This document shows positions 10,208-22,065 of a DNA stretch of 64,000 bases, in pieces. The stretch is taken from the NCBI RefSeq assembly GCF_001691555.1, contig NZ_MAYN01000007.1:62001-126000 (forward strand), read 5' to 3'. The stretch is from Pantoea eucrina. Lineage in GTDB: Bacteria; Pseudomonadota; Gammaproteobacteria; Enterobacterales; Enterobacteriaceae. Position numbers and translations under genes: made by a program. Position 1 is the first letter of the stretch. Each line of letters begins with the position of its first letter. The notes under the pieces were generated by a model. The model was not told where the DNA came from and searched no databases. It saw nothing but the letters and a program-made list of their open reading frames with translations.

Positions 10208-11548
10208 TTATGAAGACAGTGACGGATTTTCATCATCACTGGTTTTTACGCTCAGCGCCGGCGGGCGTTCATCAATACGCGTGACCAGCAGCTGGTCGAT
10301 ACGGTAACTGTCGATATCCACCACCTCAAACTTATAGCCGGAAAACTTCACGAAGTCGGTACGTTTCGGTATTTTGCGCAGCATGTACATCATAAAGCCG
10401 CCGATGGTTTCATAATTGCCGGACTGCGGGAATTCATCAATATCAAGCACGCGCATGACGTCATCAATCGGCGTGCCGCCCTCGACCAGCCAGGAATTTT
10501 CGTCGCGTGCGACAATCTGCTCTTCCAGCCCCTGGCCCACCAGGTCGCCCATCAGCGTGGTCATAACGTCATTCAGCGTGATGATACCCACCACCAGCGC
10601 ATACTCATTCATGATCACGGCAAAGTCTTCGCCGGCAGTTTTAAAACTCTCCAGCGCTTCAGAAAGCGTCAGCGTGTCGGGCACAATCAGCGCCGAGCGG
10701 ATCTGAACGCCGCTGTTGAGCGCCATGCTCTGATTACCCAGCACGCGCAGCAGCAGCTCTTTGGAGTCAACGTAGCCAACGATATGATCGATATCTCCGT
10801 CACATACCAGAAACTTTGAGTGCGGATGCTGTGCGATTTTGGTTTTCAGGCTTAGCTCATCTTCATGCAGATCGAACCAGACGATGTTCTCGCGCGAGGT
10901 CATTGAAGAGGGAACGGTGCGTGACTCCAGTTCAAACACATTTTCAATCAGCTCATGCTCCTGCTTGCGCAGGACACCGGCCAGCGCACCCGCCTCTACC
11001 ACCGCATAAATATCGTCAGAGGTAATATCGTCTTTGCGCACCATTGGCAGTTTGAAAATACGGAAAAAGACGTTGGCGAGGCCGTTGAACAGCCAGACCA
11101 GCGGCCGCATGACCAGCAGGCAGAAACGCATCGGATTAATGATGCGCAGCGCGACCGCTTCCGGGGCGATCATGCCAACACGTTTGGGCGTCAGGTCAGC
11201 AAACAGGATAAAAAGACTGGTTACGATGGTAAAGGAGCAGATGAAACTGAGTTTTTCTGCCAGTTCAGGCTCCACAAAGCGGTTGAACAGGCTGCTGAAA
11301 GCAGGGGAAAACGCGGCGTCACCCACGATACCGCCCAGAATCGCTACTGCGTTCAGGCCAATCTGCACCACGGTGAAGAACATACCGGGCTGTTCCTGCA
11401 TCTTCAGCACGCGCTGCGCGTTGATGTTGCCTTCGTCAGCCAGCAGTTTAAGTTTGATCTTGCGGGCAGCCGCCAGCGAGATCTCTGAAAGAGAAAAAAA
11501 GGAACTGATAACGATCAGTAAAAGTATGACAAGCAGGCTATCTAGCAT
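10208..11548 (-). CDS. ytfL: YtfL/PaeA, DUF21-CBS-CorC membrane protein (polyamine export)
   Basis: Inner-membrane protein of the CNNM/CorC-like family, 446 residues. In enteric bacteria this gene (renamed paeA) supports cadaverine and putrescine efflux. A DUF21 domain with about four membrane segments occupies residues 1-190. A CBS pair follows (about 205-345, including DDIYAVVEAGALAG and the HSKFLVCDGD region). The C-terminal CorC_HlyC domain (about 350-430) contains WLVEGGTPIDDVMRVLDID. Its upstream neighbour on this strand in E. coli, msrA, is not here. Confidence 0.93.
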   Translation of the reverse strand: MLDSLLVILLLIVISSFFSLSEISLAAARKIKLKLLADEGNINAQRVLKMQEQPGMFFTVVQIGLNAVAILGGIVGDAAFSPAFSSLFNRFVEPELAEKLSFICSFTIVTSLFILFADLTPKRVGMIAPEAVALRIINPMRFCLLVMRPLVWLFNGLANVFFRIFKLPMVRKDDITSDDIYAVVEAGALAGVLRKQEHELIENVFELESRTVPSSMTSRENIVWFDLHEDELSLKTKIAQHPHSKFLVCDGDIDHIVGYVDSKELLLRVLGNQSMALNSGVQIRSALIVPDTLTLSEALESFKTAGEDFAVIMNEYALVVGIITLNDVMTTLMGDLVGQGLEEQIVARDENSWLVEGGTPIDDVMRVLDIDEFPQSGNYETIGGFMMYMLRKIPKRTDFVKFSGYKFEVVDIDSYRIDQLLVTRIDERPPALSVKTSDDENPSLSS

Positions 11549-11999
11549 AAAAGGTCCGTTGAGTTAATCACTTGTCATTTTTGGCCTGGGCAGCGCGAAG
11601 AGGGGTACGTCCGGTACACACCAGTCTGACAGGGCTATCCGTGCCAAAAATGTCTGCGCCAGTTCGACAATGGAGAGTAACGTCGGGGCAGAATTGAACG
11701 CAGGCGAGGCCTGCTGGTCGGTGATTATAGCAGCAGCGCCTGTCATGCCGCCAGAGGTACGATCGGTGACATCAGATTTATCCGGCAGCAGAGCAGCGGC
11801 GCACAGAAGCACAGCATCCCGGTTGTATCACCGCCACCAATTACCGACAATAGTCACCAATTTGGCTTAGTCGTGGGTTTAACGTAGCCGTTTGCCCTAA
11901 AAGATGGCTATGCTGATGGGTAAATGGGGGAAGTGAAACCCTGCCTGACTGATTAACGCCCCTGCGGAAGGGGGGCAGGCATTGATAACAGGAGTACGC
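11549..11999. other. Intergenic region between ytfL and tamA, without msrA
   Basis: About 450 bases between divergent genes. E. coli has msrA here. I found no MsrA motif (for example GCFWGVE) in the frames I could read. A reverse-strand open frame of 82 codons (11564-11812) resembles nothing I know. The tamAB promoter should lie in the AT-richer part around 11840-11960; I did not resolve it. Confidence 0.6.
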
Positions 12000-13739
12000 G
12001 TGCCGCGATTTCATGTTTATTGTTTGGCCAGCCTGCTGCTTGCTGCGCCTGCCGTTGAGGCAGCGAAAGTGCGACTGCAGGTAGAGGGCCTGACCGGGGA
12101 TTTAGAAAAAAATGTCAGGGCGCGCCTGTCCACCATTGGCAGCGATGAAGTCTCCAGCGACGGACGCTTTCAGGCGCGGGTCTCAAATGCCATTAAAGAG
12201 GGACTGCACGCGCTCGGTTATTATGAACCGCAGATTGACTTTGAATCGCGTCCGCCCCCGCCACAGGGCGGTCGTCCGGTTCTGATTGCTCACGTCACAG
12301 CCGGCGAGCCGGTAAAAATTGGCGGCAGCACTATTGTGATCGAGGGTGAAGCGAAAGAGGATCCGGACTACCAGGCGTGGGTAAAGCAGGGCAGACCAAA
12401 AGTGGGATCGCAGCTGAACCACGGCACCTACGATAAATTTAAAAGCGGGTTCTCTAACCTGGCACTGCGTAACGGCTATTTTGATGGCGATTTTAAAAAG
12501 AGTCAGCTTGGTGTCTCCGTTGAGCGGCGGCTGGCTTTCTGGGACATTGATTACGACAGCGGTCCGCGCTATCGCTTTGGCGACGTCAGCTTCGAAGGCT
12601 CGCAGATAGATGAGGCCTATCTCCATAATCTGGTACCGTTTAAAAAAGGCGATCCCTACAGCTCACGCGAGCTGGCTGAGCTGAACCGCCGCCTTTCTGC
12701 CACCGGCTGGTTTAACTCGGTTGTCGTGGCACCGGAGTTTGATAAAGGGCGTAAAACCAAAGTGCTGCCGCTCAGCGCCGCACTCTCGCCGCGCGTGGAA
12801 AATACCATTGAAACTGGCGTAGGCTACTCCACTGACGTCGGTCCGCGCCTGAAAGGCACCTGGCGCAAGCCCTGGGTTAACGATCGCGGCCACAGTCTTG
12901 CGGCCAGCGCCTATGTCTCCGCCCCGGAGCAGCAGCTCGATCTCAGCTATAAAGTGCCGCTGCTGAAAAGCCCGCTGGAGCAGTACTACACCTTTTCCGG
13001 CGGCCTGAAGCGCACCGATCTTAACGATACGAAATCAGATACCACAACGCTGGCCATGTCGCGTAACTGGGACAGCAGCTCCGGCTGGCAGAAAGCCGTT
13101 AACCTGCGCTGGAGCCTCGATCACTTTACCCAGGGCAACGTGACCAATACCACCATGCTGCTCTATCCGGGCGTGAGCCTGAACCGCACGCGATCGCGCG
13201 GCGGACTGATGCCCACATGGGGTGACTCACAGCGCTATTCGGTTGACGTTTCTGATACCACCTGGGGCTCCGATGTCGACTTCCTGATCCTGCAGGCGCA
13301 AAACGTCTGGATCCGCACGCTGGCGGATAAACATCGCTTTGTTGCACGCGGCAACCTGGGCTGGATTGAAACCAATAATTTTGAAAAAGTGCCGCCCGAC
13401 CTGCGCTTCTTTGCCGGCGGGGATCGCAGCATCCGCGGCTATAAATACAAAAACATTTCCCCGCGCGACGAAGAGGGCAAGCTGACCGGCGCCTCGAAAC
13501 TGGCCACCGGATCGCTGGAGTATCAGTACAACGTCTCCGGCAAGTGGTGGGGCGCGGTATTTATCGACTCCGGTGAAGCGGTTAATGATATTAAGCAGAG
13601 CAACTTCAAGACCGGTGCAGGCGTAGGCGTGCGCTGGTCTTCGCCGGTCGGGCCCATTAAGTTTGATATCGCCCGCCCTGTTGGCGATGACAAGGAGCAC
13701 GGATTGCAATTTTATGTCGGACTGGGGCCTGAACTATGA
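12000..13739 (+). CDS. tamA: Translocation and assembly module subunit TamA
   Basis: Omp85-family outer-membrane protein that, with TamB, spans the envelope for autotransporter assembly and/or lipid transport. GTG at 12000 with AGGAG at 11990-11994 gives 579 residues (E. coli 577) and a proper signal peptide ending PAVEA-AK. A TTG at 11982 would only add unconserved residues. Three POTRA domains (about 22-265) precede a 16-strand barrel. The barrel carries the Omp85 lid-loop motif [10 protein letters not shown] and the C-terminal [16 protein letters not shown] strand. The stop overlaps the tamB start by four bases. Confidence 0.97.
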   Translation: MPRFHVYCLASLLLAAPAVEAAKVRLQVEGLTGDLEKNVRARLSTIGSDEVSSDGRFQARVSNAIKEGLHALGYYEPQIDFESRPPPPQGGRPVLIAHVTAGEPVKIGGSTIVIEGEAKEDPDYQAWVKQGRPKVGSQLNHGTYDKFKSGFSNLALRNGYFDGDFKKSQLGVSVERRLAFWDIDYDSGPRYRFGDVSFEGSQIDEAYLHNLVPFKKGDPYSSRELAELNRRLSATGWFNSVVVAPEFDKGRKTKVLPLSAALSPRVENTIETGVGYSTDVGPRLKGTWRKPWVNDRGHSLAASAYVSAPEQQLDLSYKVPLLKSPLEQYYTFSGGLKRTDLNDTKSDTTTLAMSRNWDSSSGWQKAVNLRWSLDHFTQGNVTNTTMLLYPGVSLNRTRSRGGLMPTWGDSQRYSVDVSDTTWGSDVDFLILQAQNVWIRTLADKHRFVARGNLGWIETNNFEKVPPDLRFFAGGDRSIRGYKYKNISPRDEEGKLTGASKLATGSLEYQYNVSGKWWGAVFIDSGEAVNDIKQSNFKTGAGVGVRWSSPVGPIKFDIARPVGDDKEHGLQFYVGLGPEL

Positions 13740-16700
13740 AGCTGTGGAAAAAGGTCCTGATTGGCCTGATTATTTTTCTGGTCATCCTGCTGGGCAGCGT
13801 GGCGCTGCTGGTGGGGACCACGCCGGGTCTGCATCTGCTGCTGAAAGGTGCTGACCGCTGGGTGCCCGGCCTGTCAATTGGCAAGGTCGATGGCGGCTGG
13901 CGCAATCTGACACTCAACAACGTAAAGTATGAGATGCCGGGCGTCAGCGTGGATGCAGGGCGCTTTCATCTCGCCCTGAACCTGAACTGCCTGCTGCACT
14001 CCTCGGTCTGCGTTAACGCCCTCGCGCTGCAGGATGTCAGTGTCGTGGTCGACAGCAAAAAAATGACGCCGGCCAGTGAACCGCCGCCAGAGGAGTCGGG
14101 CAGTACGAATCTCAGTACGCCGTACCCGATTACGCTGCGTAACGTCGCGCTGCACAATATCAACGTTAAAGTTGATGATACGGCGATTTCACTGCTCGAC
14201 TTCAGCACCGGCCTGCAGTGGCAGGAACGGGCGCTGACGCTCTATCCTACCCGTATCCAGAACCTGCTGATTGCGCTGCCAAAAGCGGCTCAGGTGGCGA
14301 ATGAAGAGGTTGTTCAGCCGAAAGTTCAGCAGCCGCAGCCGGATGAAAAACCGCTGGGCGAAACGCTGCAGGCGCTGTTTGCCAAACCGCTGCTGCCGGC
14401 GCTGCCTGACTTCCGTCTGCCGCTGGATATTACCGTTCAGTCGCTGCTCGGCGAGCAGCTGCGCATTACCGGAGATACCGATCTCACCCTCTCGCGCCTG
14501 CTGGTGAAAGCCAAAACGGCAGAGACGCATCTGCAGCTGGAAACGTTTGATATTGATTCACCGCAGGGCCAGGTCAGCGCCCGCGGTGACGCGCAGCTGG
14601 CGGGCAACTGGCCGGTTAATTTCACGCTGAACGGCGCGCTGAATATCGATCCGGTTAAGGGTGAAAAAGTGAAGATGACGCTGGGCGGCGCGATGCGCGA
14701 CGAGCTGCAGCTGGGGCTGAATCTTTCCGGACCGGTGCGTGCACAGCTTGCGGCGACAGCACAACCTGCCGTGGCTGAACTGCCGCTGTCGCTGACGCTG
14801 ACCAGCCCGCAGCTGCGCTGGCCGCTGACCGGACCGGTGCAGTACCAGGCAGATAATTTCGATTATCAGTTTAAAGGAAAAGCCACCGACTATGTGATGT
14901 CGCTGCGTACGGCGGTAAAAGGCGAGGCGATCCCGCCGGCAACGATTACGCTGGATGGCAACGGAAACGAGCAGCAGTTTACGCTGGATAAACTGCGTGT
15001 CGCCGCGCTGCAGGGCAATATCGATCTCTCTGCGCTGGTGGACTGGCGTAAAGCGATCAGCTGGCGCAGCGAGCTGACGCTGGCCGGTATTAACACCGCG
15101 AAGCAGTATCCTGACTGGCCTGCGAAGCTGGACGGCAAAATCACCACGCGCGGCAGCCTTTACGGCGGCAGCTGGCAGCTGCGCGTACCGCAGCTGGAGC
15201 TTAACGGTAACGTGAAACAGAATGCGGTACGCGCAAAAGGCTCCCTGAGCGGTAACAGCTATAACCAGTGGAACATTCCGGGCCTGAATGTGGCGCTGGG
15301 CCGCAACTATCTGGATGTGAAAGGCGAACTGGGTGACACGCTGAATCTGGATGCGATTGTGGATGCCCCGCATCTCGACAACGCATTGCCGGGCCTCGGC
15401 GGCGTCGTCAAAGGCGCAATCAACGCGCGCGGCACGCTCCAGGCGCCGCAGCTGCTGGCCGATCTTACCGCCACCGGCCTGCGCTGGCAGCAGCTGTTAA
15501 TCCGCCGCGCCACGCTGAAGAGCGACATCAAATCGGGTGAGCAGGTTGCCGGCAAGCTGCAGCTGCGCGTGGAACAGCTGCAGCAGGCGGCACTGAAAAT
15601 CAACCTGCTGACGCTGAACGCTGACGGCAGTGAGAAGCAGCATCAGCTGAAGCTCAACGTTCAGGGTGAGCCGGTTTCAGGTCAGCTAGCGCTGAACGGC
15701 AGCTTTGATCGCCAGGCTGGTCGCTGGCAGGGCACGCTGAATAATACCCGGTTTGATACGCCGGTCGGGGAGTGGCGCCTGACGCGCGCCATGGCGATTG
15801 ACTATCTCAACAGCAAGCAGAGCGCAACCATTGGTCCGCACTGCTGGCAGAACCCGAACGCGCAGCTCTGTGTACCGGAACCGATTGAAGCCGGCGCAAG
15901 CGGCCGGGCGCACGTTGTACTGAACCGCTTCGATCTGGCGATGGTAAAACCCTTTCTGACCGATGCCACCCGGCTCAGCGGTCTGTTCAGCGGAGATGTG
16001 CGCGTTAACTGGAGCGCGGACGGCGCGTTGCCAACCGGCACCGTGGCGCTGAAAGGCAGCGGCGTAAAAGTGGTGCAGGATGTGCAGGGCAATGCGCTGC
16101 CGATAGCGTTCGATACGCTGAACCTGAATGCGGCGCTGGGTGACGGACGCGCGCAGCTCGACTGGCTGATCCGGATTGCTAACAATGGCCAGCTGAACGG
16201 CAACGTGCAGATCAACGATCCGCAGAACCGGCGGCAGCTGTCGGGCAATATCGGCATCAGCAACATCTCCCTGGCGATGCTGAATCCGGCACTGTCGCAG
16301 GGTGAGAAGGTGCAGGGCAGGCTTAACAGCAACCTGCGGCTGGGGGGGACGCTCCAGCGGCCGCAGGTGTTTGGCCAGCTCGGCCTGAGCGATGTCAACG
16401 CTCAGGCGAGCTTCATGCCGGTGACGCTGACGTCGGCAAACCTGAACATGATATTCAACGGCATGAGCTCTACGCTGAATGGTCTGATACAGACGCAGCA
16501 GGGCAACCTGACTCTGGGCGGAAACGCTGACTGGAGCCAGCTGGATAACTGGCGTGCGCGTGTTACGGCGCAGGGCAGCCGCATTCGCGTTACGGTGCCG
16601 CCGATGGTGCGTATGGATGTCTCACCGGATCTGGTCTTTGAGGCTACCCCTGCTGCGTTCAGCCTGGACGGTAAAGTGGATGTGCCGTGGGCACGTATCA

Positions 16701-17503
16701 CCGTGCAGGAGGTGCCGGCGAGCGCCACCGGCGTCTCATCGGATGAAGTGATGCTGGATGAGAATCTCAAGCCGATCGCGCCGAAAACGGCGGCCATCCC
16801 GATTAACAGTAATCTGGTGATCCACGTCGGCAATGATGTGCGCCTCTCGGCATTTGGCCTGAAAGCGCGGCTCAGTGGTGACCTGAAACTGGTGCAGGAT
16901 AAAACCGGGCTCGGCCTTAACGGGCAGATCAATATTCCGTCTGGCCGCTTCCACGCCTATGGACAGGATCTGATTGTTCGCAAAGGTGAGCTGCAGTTTG
17001 CCGGCCCGCCGGATCAGCCGTATGTCAATCTGGAGGCGATCCGCAACCCGGATGCCACCGAAGATGATGTCACGGCGGGTCTGCGCGTCACCGGTCTGGC
17101 GGATGAGCCTAAAGTGGAGGTGTTCTCCGATCCGGCGATGTCGCAGCAGGAGGCGCTCTCTTACCTGTTACGCGGTCAGGGACTGAACAGCGACGGCGAC
17201 AGTAATGCATTAACCTCTGCGCTGGTGGGTCTGGGGGTTGCACAAAGTGGGCAGGTTGTGGGTAAAATCGGTGAGACGTTTGGCGTCAGCAATCTTGCGC
17301 TTGATACCACCGGCGTAGGTGACAGCCAGCAGGTTCAGGTCAGCGGCTATGTGCTGCCGGGGCTGCAGGTGAAATATGGCGTAGGTATCTTTGACTCACT
17401 GGCAACCCTGACCCTGCGTTATCGCCTGATGCCCAAACTCTACCTGGAAGCCGTGTCTGGTCTCGATCAGGCGCTGGATTTGCTCTATCAGTTTGAGTTC
17501 TAG
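13736..17503 (+). CDS. tamB: Translocation and assembly module subunit TamB
   Basis: AsmA/VPS13-like protein anchored in the inner membrane by one N-terminal helix (about 6-29) with a very long periplasmic beta-taco. It bridges to TamA and is implicated, with YhdP and YdbH, in phospholipid transport to the outer membrane. 1255 residues (E. coli 1259). The C-terminal TamB/DUF490 domain (about 900-1255) shows [31 protein letters not shown] and the final [20 protein letters not shown]. Translationally coupled to tamA through ATGA. Confidence 0.97.
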   Translation: MKLWKKVLIGLIIFLVILLGSVALLVGTTPGLHLLLKGADRWVPGLSIGKVDGGWRNLTLNNVKYEMPGVSVDAGRFHLALNLNCLLHSSVCVNALALQDVSVVVDSKKMTPASEPPPEESGSTNLSTPYPITLRNVALHNINVKVDDTAISLLDFSTGLQWQERALTLYPTRIQNLLIALPKAAQVANEEVVQPKVQQPQPDEKPLGETLQALFAKPLLPALPDFRLPLDITVQSLLGEQLRITGDTDLTLSRLLVKAKTAETHLQLETFDIDSPQGQVSARGDAQLAGNWPVNFTLNGALNIDPVKGEKVKMTLGGAMRDELQLGLNLSGPVRAQLAATAQPAVAELPLSLTLTSPQLRWPLTGPVQYQADNFDYQFKGKATDYVMSLRTAVKGEAIPPATITLDGNGNEQQFTLDKLRVAALQGNIDLSALVDWRKAISWRSELTLAGINTAKQYPDWPAKLDGKITTRGSLYGGSWQLRVPQLELNGNVKQNAVRAKGSLSGNSYNQWNIPGLNVALGRNYLDVKGELGDTLNLDAIVDAPHLDNALPGLGGVVKGAINARGTLQAPQLLADLTATGLRWQQLLIRRATLKSDIKSGEQVAGKLQLRVEQLQQAALKINLLTLNADGSEKQHQLKLNVQGEPVSGQLALNGSFDRQAGRWQGTLNNTRFDTPVGEWRLTRAMAIDYLNSKQSATIGPHCWQNPNAQLCVPEPIEAGASGRAHVVLNRFDLAMVKPFLTDATRLSGLFSGDVRVNWSADGALPTGTVALKGSGVKVVQDVQGNALPIAFDTLNLNAALGDGRAQLDWLIRIANNGQLNGNVQINDPQNRRQLSGNIGISNISLAMLNPALSQGEKVQGRLNSNLRLGGTLQRPQVFGQLGLSDVNAQASFMPVTLTSANLNMIFNGMSSTLNGLIQTQQGNLTLGGNADWSQLDNWRARVTAQGSRIRVTVPPMVRMDVSPDLVFEATPAAFSLDGKVDVPWARITVQEVPASATGVSSDEVMLDENLKPIAPKTAAIPINSNLVIHVGNDVRLSAFGLKARLSGDLKLVQDKTGLGLNGQINIPSGRFHAYGQDLIVRKGELQFAGPPDQPYVNLEAIRNPDATEDDVTAGLRVTGLADEPKVEVFSDPAMSQQEALSYLLRGQGLNSDGDSNALTSALVGLGVAQSGQVVGKIGETFGVSNLALDTTGVGDSQQVQVSGYVLPGLQVKYGVGIFDSLATLTLRYRLMPKLYLEAVSGLDQALDLLYQFEF

Positions 17504-17505
17504 CA

Positions 17506-17859
17506 ATGCGAATAATTGTCTACGGCAGTTTACGGCGCAAGCAGGGAAATAGTCACTGGATGACCAATGCGCAGTGGCTCGGTGAGCACCAGATTAAGGG
17601 GTTTGACCTCTATAATCTGGGGCTTTACCCGGGTGTGGTAGAGGGCGAAGGAATCGTCCTGGGTGAGGTATACCGCATTGATGCCAGCACGCTCGGTGAG
17701 CTGGATGCGCTGCGCTGCAAGAATGGTGAGTATAAGCGTCAGCTTATTCAGACGCCTTACGGCAGCGCCTGGCTGTACGTGTATCAGCGTTCAGTTGCGG
17801 GGCGACCGCATATTGCAAGCGGCGACTGGCTGCAACGTGATGACGCAGCAGATGCATAA
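17506..17859 (+). CDS. ytfP: YtfP, gamma-glutamylcyclotransferase-family protein
   Basis: 117-residue small protein of the GGCT-like fold. The substrate-loop signature VYGSLRR at residues 5-11 and the later LGELDALRC region containing the conserved acidic residue are present. The true substrate of YtfP is not established. It starts two bases after tamB, so it is the third gene of the tamAB-ytfP operon, as in E. coli. A bidirectional terminator follows. Confidence 0.93.
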   Translation: MRIIVYGSLRRKQGNSHWMTNAQWLGEHQIKGFDLYNLGLYPGVVEGEGIVLGEVYRIDASTLGELDALRCKNGEYKRQLIQTPYGSAWLYVYQRSVAGRPHIASGDWLQRDDAADA

Positions 17860-17893
17860 ATAAAAACACCGCCTTTATGGCGGTGTTTTTTTA
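17860..17893. terminator. Bidirectional terminator between ytfP and ppa
   Basis: AACACCGCC (17865-17873), loop TTTAT, GGCGGTGTT (17879-17887), with T-run downstream and A-run upstream. It serves both convergent genes. Confidence 0.9.
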
Positions 17894-17931
17894 TCGGTAA
17901 CGCGCATCGTTTCCGGTTTACCCGATTAAGA

Positions 17932-18462
17932 TTACTTCTGCTGCGCGCGTTCGAAAGAGGTGATGATTTCAGCTTTAGCCGCTTCTGCGTTATCCCAGCC
18001 GTCAACCTTCACCCATTTGCCTTTTTCCAGATCTTTGTAGTGCTCAAAGAAGTGGGTAATCTGCGCTTTCAGCAGCTCTGGCAGGTCGTTCACATCGTTG
18101 ATGTGATCGTACTCTTTGCTCAGTTTGGTATGCGGTACCGCAACCAGTTTAGCATCTTCGCCAGACTCGTCGGTCATCTTCAGGACGCCAACCGGACGGC
18201 AGCGGATCACTGAACCCGGCACCAGCGGGTAAGGGGTTGGCACCAGCACGTCAACCGGGTCACCATCCAGTGACAGCGTATTGTTGATGTAGCCGTAGTT
18301 GCACGGATAGAACATGGCGGTAGACATAAAGCGGTCTACAAACAGGGCGCCAGACTCTTTATCCACTTCATATTTGATCGGATCGGCATTTGCCGGGATC
18401 TCAATAATTACATAGATATCTTCTGGCAGATCTTTACCTGCAGGCACCTGGTTCAGACTCAT
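17932..18462 (-). CDS. ppa: Inorganic pyrophosphatase
   Basis: Soluble family I pyrophosphatase (EC 3.6.1.1), a hexamer in E. coli. The ATG at 18462 gives 176 residues beginning [20 protein letters not shown], the length of the E. coli enzyme. The five-codon extension to 18477 is not conserved and contains the ribosome site. The metal-binding signature DGDPVDVLV places Asp66, Asp68 and Asp71 correctly, and CNYGYI and YDHI are intact. The gene product is essential in E. coli. Confidence 0.98.
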   Translation of the reverse strand: MSLNQVPAGKDLPEDIYVIIEIPANADPIKYEVDKESGALFVDRFMSTAMFYPCNYGYINNTLSLDGDPVDVLVPTPYPLVPGSVIRCRPVGVLKMTDESGEDAKLVAVPHTKLSKEYDHINDVNDLPELLKAQITHFFEHYKDLEKGKWVKVDGWDNAEAAKAEIITSFERAQQK

Positions 18463-18563
18463 CGGGCTTTCCTTCATTAGTCGTATGTTGAGTGACGGCT
18501 ATTATAGCCAACTGACTCTGAAAGTATGCCCCCTTTTTGGCGTTTCAGAATGCTCCAAGCCCG

Positions 18564-19013
18564 CTACTTCGCCGACACAAACAGCGAAACAATGCCCGCC
18601 GCAATCAGCGGTCCTACCGGCACGCCGCGAAAGAACGCCACGCCAATCACAGTGCCAATCAGCAACCCGGCGACCACCGATGGCTGAATGCTCATAAAGC
18701 TGACGCCGCGCCCGCCGAGCCAGGCGACAAACACGCCGACCAGAATCGCTACAATGGATTGCCAGCTGGCAAATGATTTCAGCAGTGCGCTTACCGGCAG
18801 GGTACCACTCGCCAGCGGCGCCATGACGGCAACGGTCAGAATGATAATCCCCATCTGAATTCCCTGCTTCTCCACGTAAGGGAAAAACTGCGCCAGCGGC
18901 GTGAGCTTGATGGCCAGCAGGATCAGAATCGAGATCGTCACGGCGCTGTTATGAACAAAATAGCTCAGTATGGCGAGGCAGATAAGAACCAGCGTGGAAG
19001 CGTAGGGGGCCAT
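18564..19013 (-). CDS. DUF441 membrane protein, YeaL-like
   Basis: 149-residue inner-membrane protein of unknown function, clearly related to E. coli YeaL ([44 protein letters not shown]). Four to five hydrophobic helices fill the sequence. ATG 19013 has GGAG seven bases upstream; the frame stays open to 19082 but the extra residues are not conserved. In E. coli, ytfQRT-yjfF occupies this place between ppa and fbp. Confidence 0.88.
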   Translation of the reverse strand: MAPYASTLVLICLAILSYFVHNSAVTISILILLAIKLTPLAQFFPYVEKQGIQMGIIILTVAVMAPLASGTLPVSALLKSFASWQSIVAILVGVFVAWLGGRGVSFMSIQPSVVAGLLIGTVIGVAFFRGVPVGPLIAAGIVSLFVSAK

Positions 19014-19270
19014 GATTTCTCCATAAATAATCAGCAGGCTGACAATGAGCCATGCAACAGTTTGTCTGCTTTCCTTTATCAACCATCAGAAAAAATGGCG
19101 CAACCGGCTTATGCATAATTATCTCTGCTGCAGTAAAGAAAATTCGCAGCACGGGTGATCATCATTCGCCTGATCGTCAGGCAGCGGTAAAGTTTCAGCT
19201 CGTCACCGCCGATAATTTCTTCGTTTAGGGTCACTGGATTCTCCCTTTTTTACTGCACACGGAAATTATC

Positions 19271-20833
19271 ATGATTGCTCAGCTCTCGCTTCGCACCGCC
19301 TTACTTTCGTTGCTTATCTGCATGACACTGCTGCTGCTGGCCGTCAGCGGCATGGGCATTTACGCCATTAATGCCGGCAATCAGTCGCTTAATGCCATCA
19401 ACCGCATTCAGGGAATTGAACTGAATAGCCTTTACCAGAGCAATGCCGATCTGATGCGCGCGCGCGCCGGCGCCGCGCTGGCGGTACGCAAAATTGAGAT
19501 TGGCCTGCTGGATGAGGGAGCCGCAGTTACGAAGCAGGCCGCCGCAGACGTCGCCAGCTCGCAGCGGCATCTGCAGGCGTTTATTGATGCCGGTACCGTA
19601 ACGGCTCACGGCAAAACGCTGGCTGAGGCGATCGCCGCCGCCTATAAAGCGTATCAGCAGGGTGCGGTCGTCCCGATGATGGCTGCGCTGGAAAAGCAGT
19701 ATACCGACGAGTATTACCAGGTACTGGAAGGCAATGTATCGCAGCTCGCTGCCCGTTATGCCGGAGCGGTTAACGCATTCAGCCTCTATGCCGGTGAGGT
19801 CTCTGCCGCTCGGCTGGCGCAGGCGGCACACAATGAGTGGCAGATGAAAATGTTGATTGGCGTTGCGGTCGCACTGACCCTGCTGCTGACCGGTCTTGCC
19901 TGGCAGCTGCTGCGCCAGGCGCTGCTGCGTCCGCTGGAGAGCGCCGTCCGGCATCTGGAGCAGGTGGCTGCAGGCGATCTGTCGCAGCAGCTGCCGGCTG
20001 CCGGTCACAATGAGATTGGCCGTCTGAATCAGGCGCTGGCTGTTATGCAGCGCGCGCTGCGCCACTCGGTAAGCCAGGTGCGCGAAGCGAGCCTGCAGAT
20101 TGATACCGGCAGCCGGGAGCTGGCGGCCGGTACGGTGCACCTGTCACAGCGTACCGAAGAGTCCGCCGCTTCACTGGAGCAGACAGCGGCCAGCATGGAA
20201 GAGCTTACCGCCACCGTGCGGCTCAATGCCGTTAATGCGCAGCAGGCGAATCAGCTTGCCAGCAGCGTCTCTGACACCGCCAGCCGCGGTGCTGAAGTGG
20301 TGTGCTACGTGATGGAGAAAATGCAGGAGATCACGCAGAGTTCCAATCGCATCGCGGCTATCCTCAGCGTGATCGACGGCATTGCATTCCAGACTAACAT
20401 TCTGGCGCTTAACGCCTCCGTGGAAGCGGCGCGTGCTGGCGAGCAGGGCCGGGGCTTTGCCGTGGTGGCCAGTGAGGTACGCACGCTGGCAGGGCGCAGC
20501 GCCAGCGCGGCCAAAGAGATCCGGACGTTAATCAGCGAGTCGCAGACGCGGGTTAAAGAGGGCAGTGAAATGGCGACGCGCGCGGGGGCGACCATGGATG
20601 AGATCGCTGGCGAAGTGATACGCGTAACGGCGCTGATGAAAGAGATTTCCGGTGCGTCTGACGAGCAGAGCCGCGGTATTGAGCAGGTCAATATGGCGGT
20701 GACGCAGATGGACGAAGCGGCGCAGCAGAACGCGGCGCTGGTGGAGCAGGCGGGTGCCGCGACCCGCCTGCTGGAAGCGCAGTCGCAGCAGCTGCAGACC
20801 TCAATGGCGCAGTTCCGCATCACAGCCGCCTAA
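19271..20833 (+). CDS. Methyl-accepting chemotaxis protein, four-helix-bundle sensor (Tar/Tsr type)
   Basis: Complete chemoreceptor of 520 residues. The first membrane helix is at about 10-32. A periplasmic four-helix-bundle domain (about 33-190) follows, with the 4HB pattern [20 protein letters not shown]. The second helix is at about 193-213 ([18 protein letters not shown]), then HAMP (about 214-266). The cytoplasmic domain carries the conserved hairpin [20 protein letters not shown] and [19 protein letters not shown]. It ends FRITAA and lacks the CheR-tethering NWETF-type pentapeptide, so it is probably a low-abundance receptor. Ligand unknown. A terminator follows. Confidence 0.95.
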   Translation: MIAQLSLRTALLSLLICMTLLLLAVSGMGIYAINAGNQSLNAINRIQGIELNSLYQSNADLMRARAGAALAVRKIEIGLLDEGAAVTKQAAADVASSQRHLQAFIDAGTVTAHGKTLAEAIAAAYKAYQQGAVVPMMAALEKQYTDEYYQVLEGNVSQLAARYAGAVNAFSLYAGEVSAARLAQAAHNEWQMKMLIGVAVALTLLLTGLAWQLLRQALLRPLESAVRHLEQVAAGDLSQQLPAAGHNEIGRLNQALAVMQRALRHSVSQVREASLQIDTGSRELAAGTVHLSQRTEESAASLEQTAASMEELTATVRLNAVNAQQANQLASSVSDTASRGAEVVCYVMEKMQEITQSSNRIAAILSVIDGIAFQTNILALNASVEAARAGEQGRGFAVVASEVRTLAGRSASAAKEIRTLISESQTRVKEGSEMATRAGATMDEIAGEVIRVTALMKEISGASDEQSRGIEQVNMAVTQMDEAAQQNAALVEQAGAATRLLEAQSQQLQTSMAQFRITAA

Positions 20834-20845
20834 GAGAAAACAATA

Positions 20846-20880
20846 AAAAAACCCGCTCAGCGGCGGGTCTTTTTATTAAT
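20846..20880. terminator. Terminator between the chemoreceptor gene and fbp
   Basis: ACCCGC (20851-20856) pairs with GCGGGT (20863-20868), followed by CTTTTTATT and preceded by an A-run. It lies between convergent genes. Confidence 0.85.
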
Positions 20881-20889
20881 CAGTGCGAC

Positions 20890-21897
20890 TCAGGCGCCGT
20901 GGTTATCCGGGTATTCGCGGATAAAGCGCTCAACATCATCAACCATCGCTTCATTACCACAGAAGAACGGGCAACGCTGGTGCAGCGTCTCTGGCTGAAG
21001 GTCAAGAATACGGTTTTTACCGTCGCTGGCTTTACCGCCCGCCTGTTCGGCGAGAAACGCCATCGGGTTGCACTCATACAGCAGGCGCAGCTTGCCGTTA
21101 GGGTGGCTGGCGGTACTTGGATAGAGGTAAATCCCGCCTTTCAGCAGGTTACGGTGAAAGTCAGCCACCAGTGAACCGATATAGCGCGAGGTATAAGGAC
21201 GATGCGTATCGATATCCTCTTCCTGGCAGAACTTCAGGTATTTCTTCACGCCCTGCGGGAAGCGAATGTAGTTACCTTCGTTAATGGAATAGGTGTAACC
21301 CTTTGCCGGGTAGGTCATGCGCTCATGACTCAGGCAGAATACGCCGAGCGACGGATCATAGGTAAAGGCGTGTACGCCGACGCCGGTGGTATAAACCATC
21401 ATGGTTGAGGAACCATATACCACATAACCGGCGGCCACCTGCTGATTCCCCGGCTGCATAAAGTCCGCTTCCGTGATCGGCGTACCGGGTTCACTGATGC
21501 GGTGGTAGATAGAGAAAATGGTTCCGACAGAAACGTTTACGTCGATGTTGGATGAGCCATCCAGCGGATCCATCAGCACCACATATTTGCCATCTTCTGA
21601 ACCTTCAAAAATAACAAACTCATCCTCTTCTTCCGAGGCGATACCGGCAACCACACCACGCGCTTTCAGGGCAGCTTTCAGTTTTTCATTCGCGAAGAGG
21701 TCCAGCTTCATCTGCTGTTCGCCCTGCACGTTTTCCACGCCGCTGGCACCCAGAATATCGACCAGACCCGCTTTGTTGATATCGCGGTGAATGATTTTAG
21801 CGCCCAGTTTGATGGAGGAAATCAGCGCCGTCAGTTCACCTGTGGCGTGAGGAAAGTCGTGTTGCTTCTCGACGATGAATTCGCCTAACGTTTTCAT
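20890..21897 (-). CDS. fbp: Fructose-1,6-bisphosphatase class 1
   Basis: Gluconeogenic enzyme (EC 3.1.3.11), 335 residues from ATG 21897 ([20 protein letters not shown]), close to the E. coli 332. The metal-site motif [20 protein letters not shown] is complete, and the active-site [16 protein letters not shown] with its lysine is present. The C-terminus ends [11 protein letters not shown]. The gene faces away from mpl, as in E. coli. Confidence 0.97.
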   Translation of the reverse strand: MKTLGEFIVEKQHDFPHATGELTALISSIKLGAKIIHRDINKAGLVDILGASGVENVQGEQQMKLDLFANEKLKAALKARGVVAGIASEEEDEFVIFEGSEDGKYVVLMDPLDGSSNIDVNVSVGTIFSIYHRISEPGTPITEADFMQPGNQQVAAGYVVYGSSTMMVYTTGVGVHAFTYDPSLGVFCLSHERMTYPAKGYTYSINEGNYIRFPQGVKKYLKFCQEEDIDTHRPYTSRYIGSLVADFHRNLLKGGIYLYPSTASHPNGKLRLLYECNPMAFLAEQAGGKASDGKNRILDLQPETLHQRCPFFCGNEAMVDDVERFIREYPDNHGA

Positions 21898-22065
21898 AAC
21901 ACATTCCCTGAATCTACGATGGAGTGGCAGCAGCTGTAACAAACTGCCAACGTATGCGTACGCAGTTTAGCCGATTGAACTTTAAAAACCATAGTCCTAA
22001 TCCGTTTCTTCCCTTCAGACTCGGGGTTACACTGTGCGCCGGACTTTCAGTTAATGGATCTATTT

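Noticed and set aside
11564..11812. 82-codon reverse-strand frame in the ytfL-tamA gap
   Set aside because: No similarity to MsrA or any known family that I can see.
13874..16954. Many long reverse-strand frames across tamB
   Set aside because: Antisense shadows of a GC-rich gene with strong codon bias.
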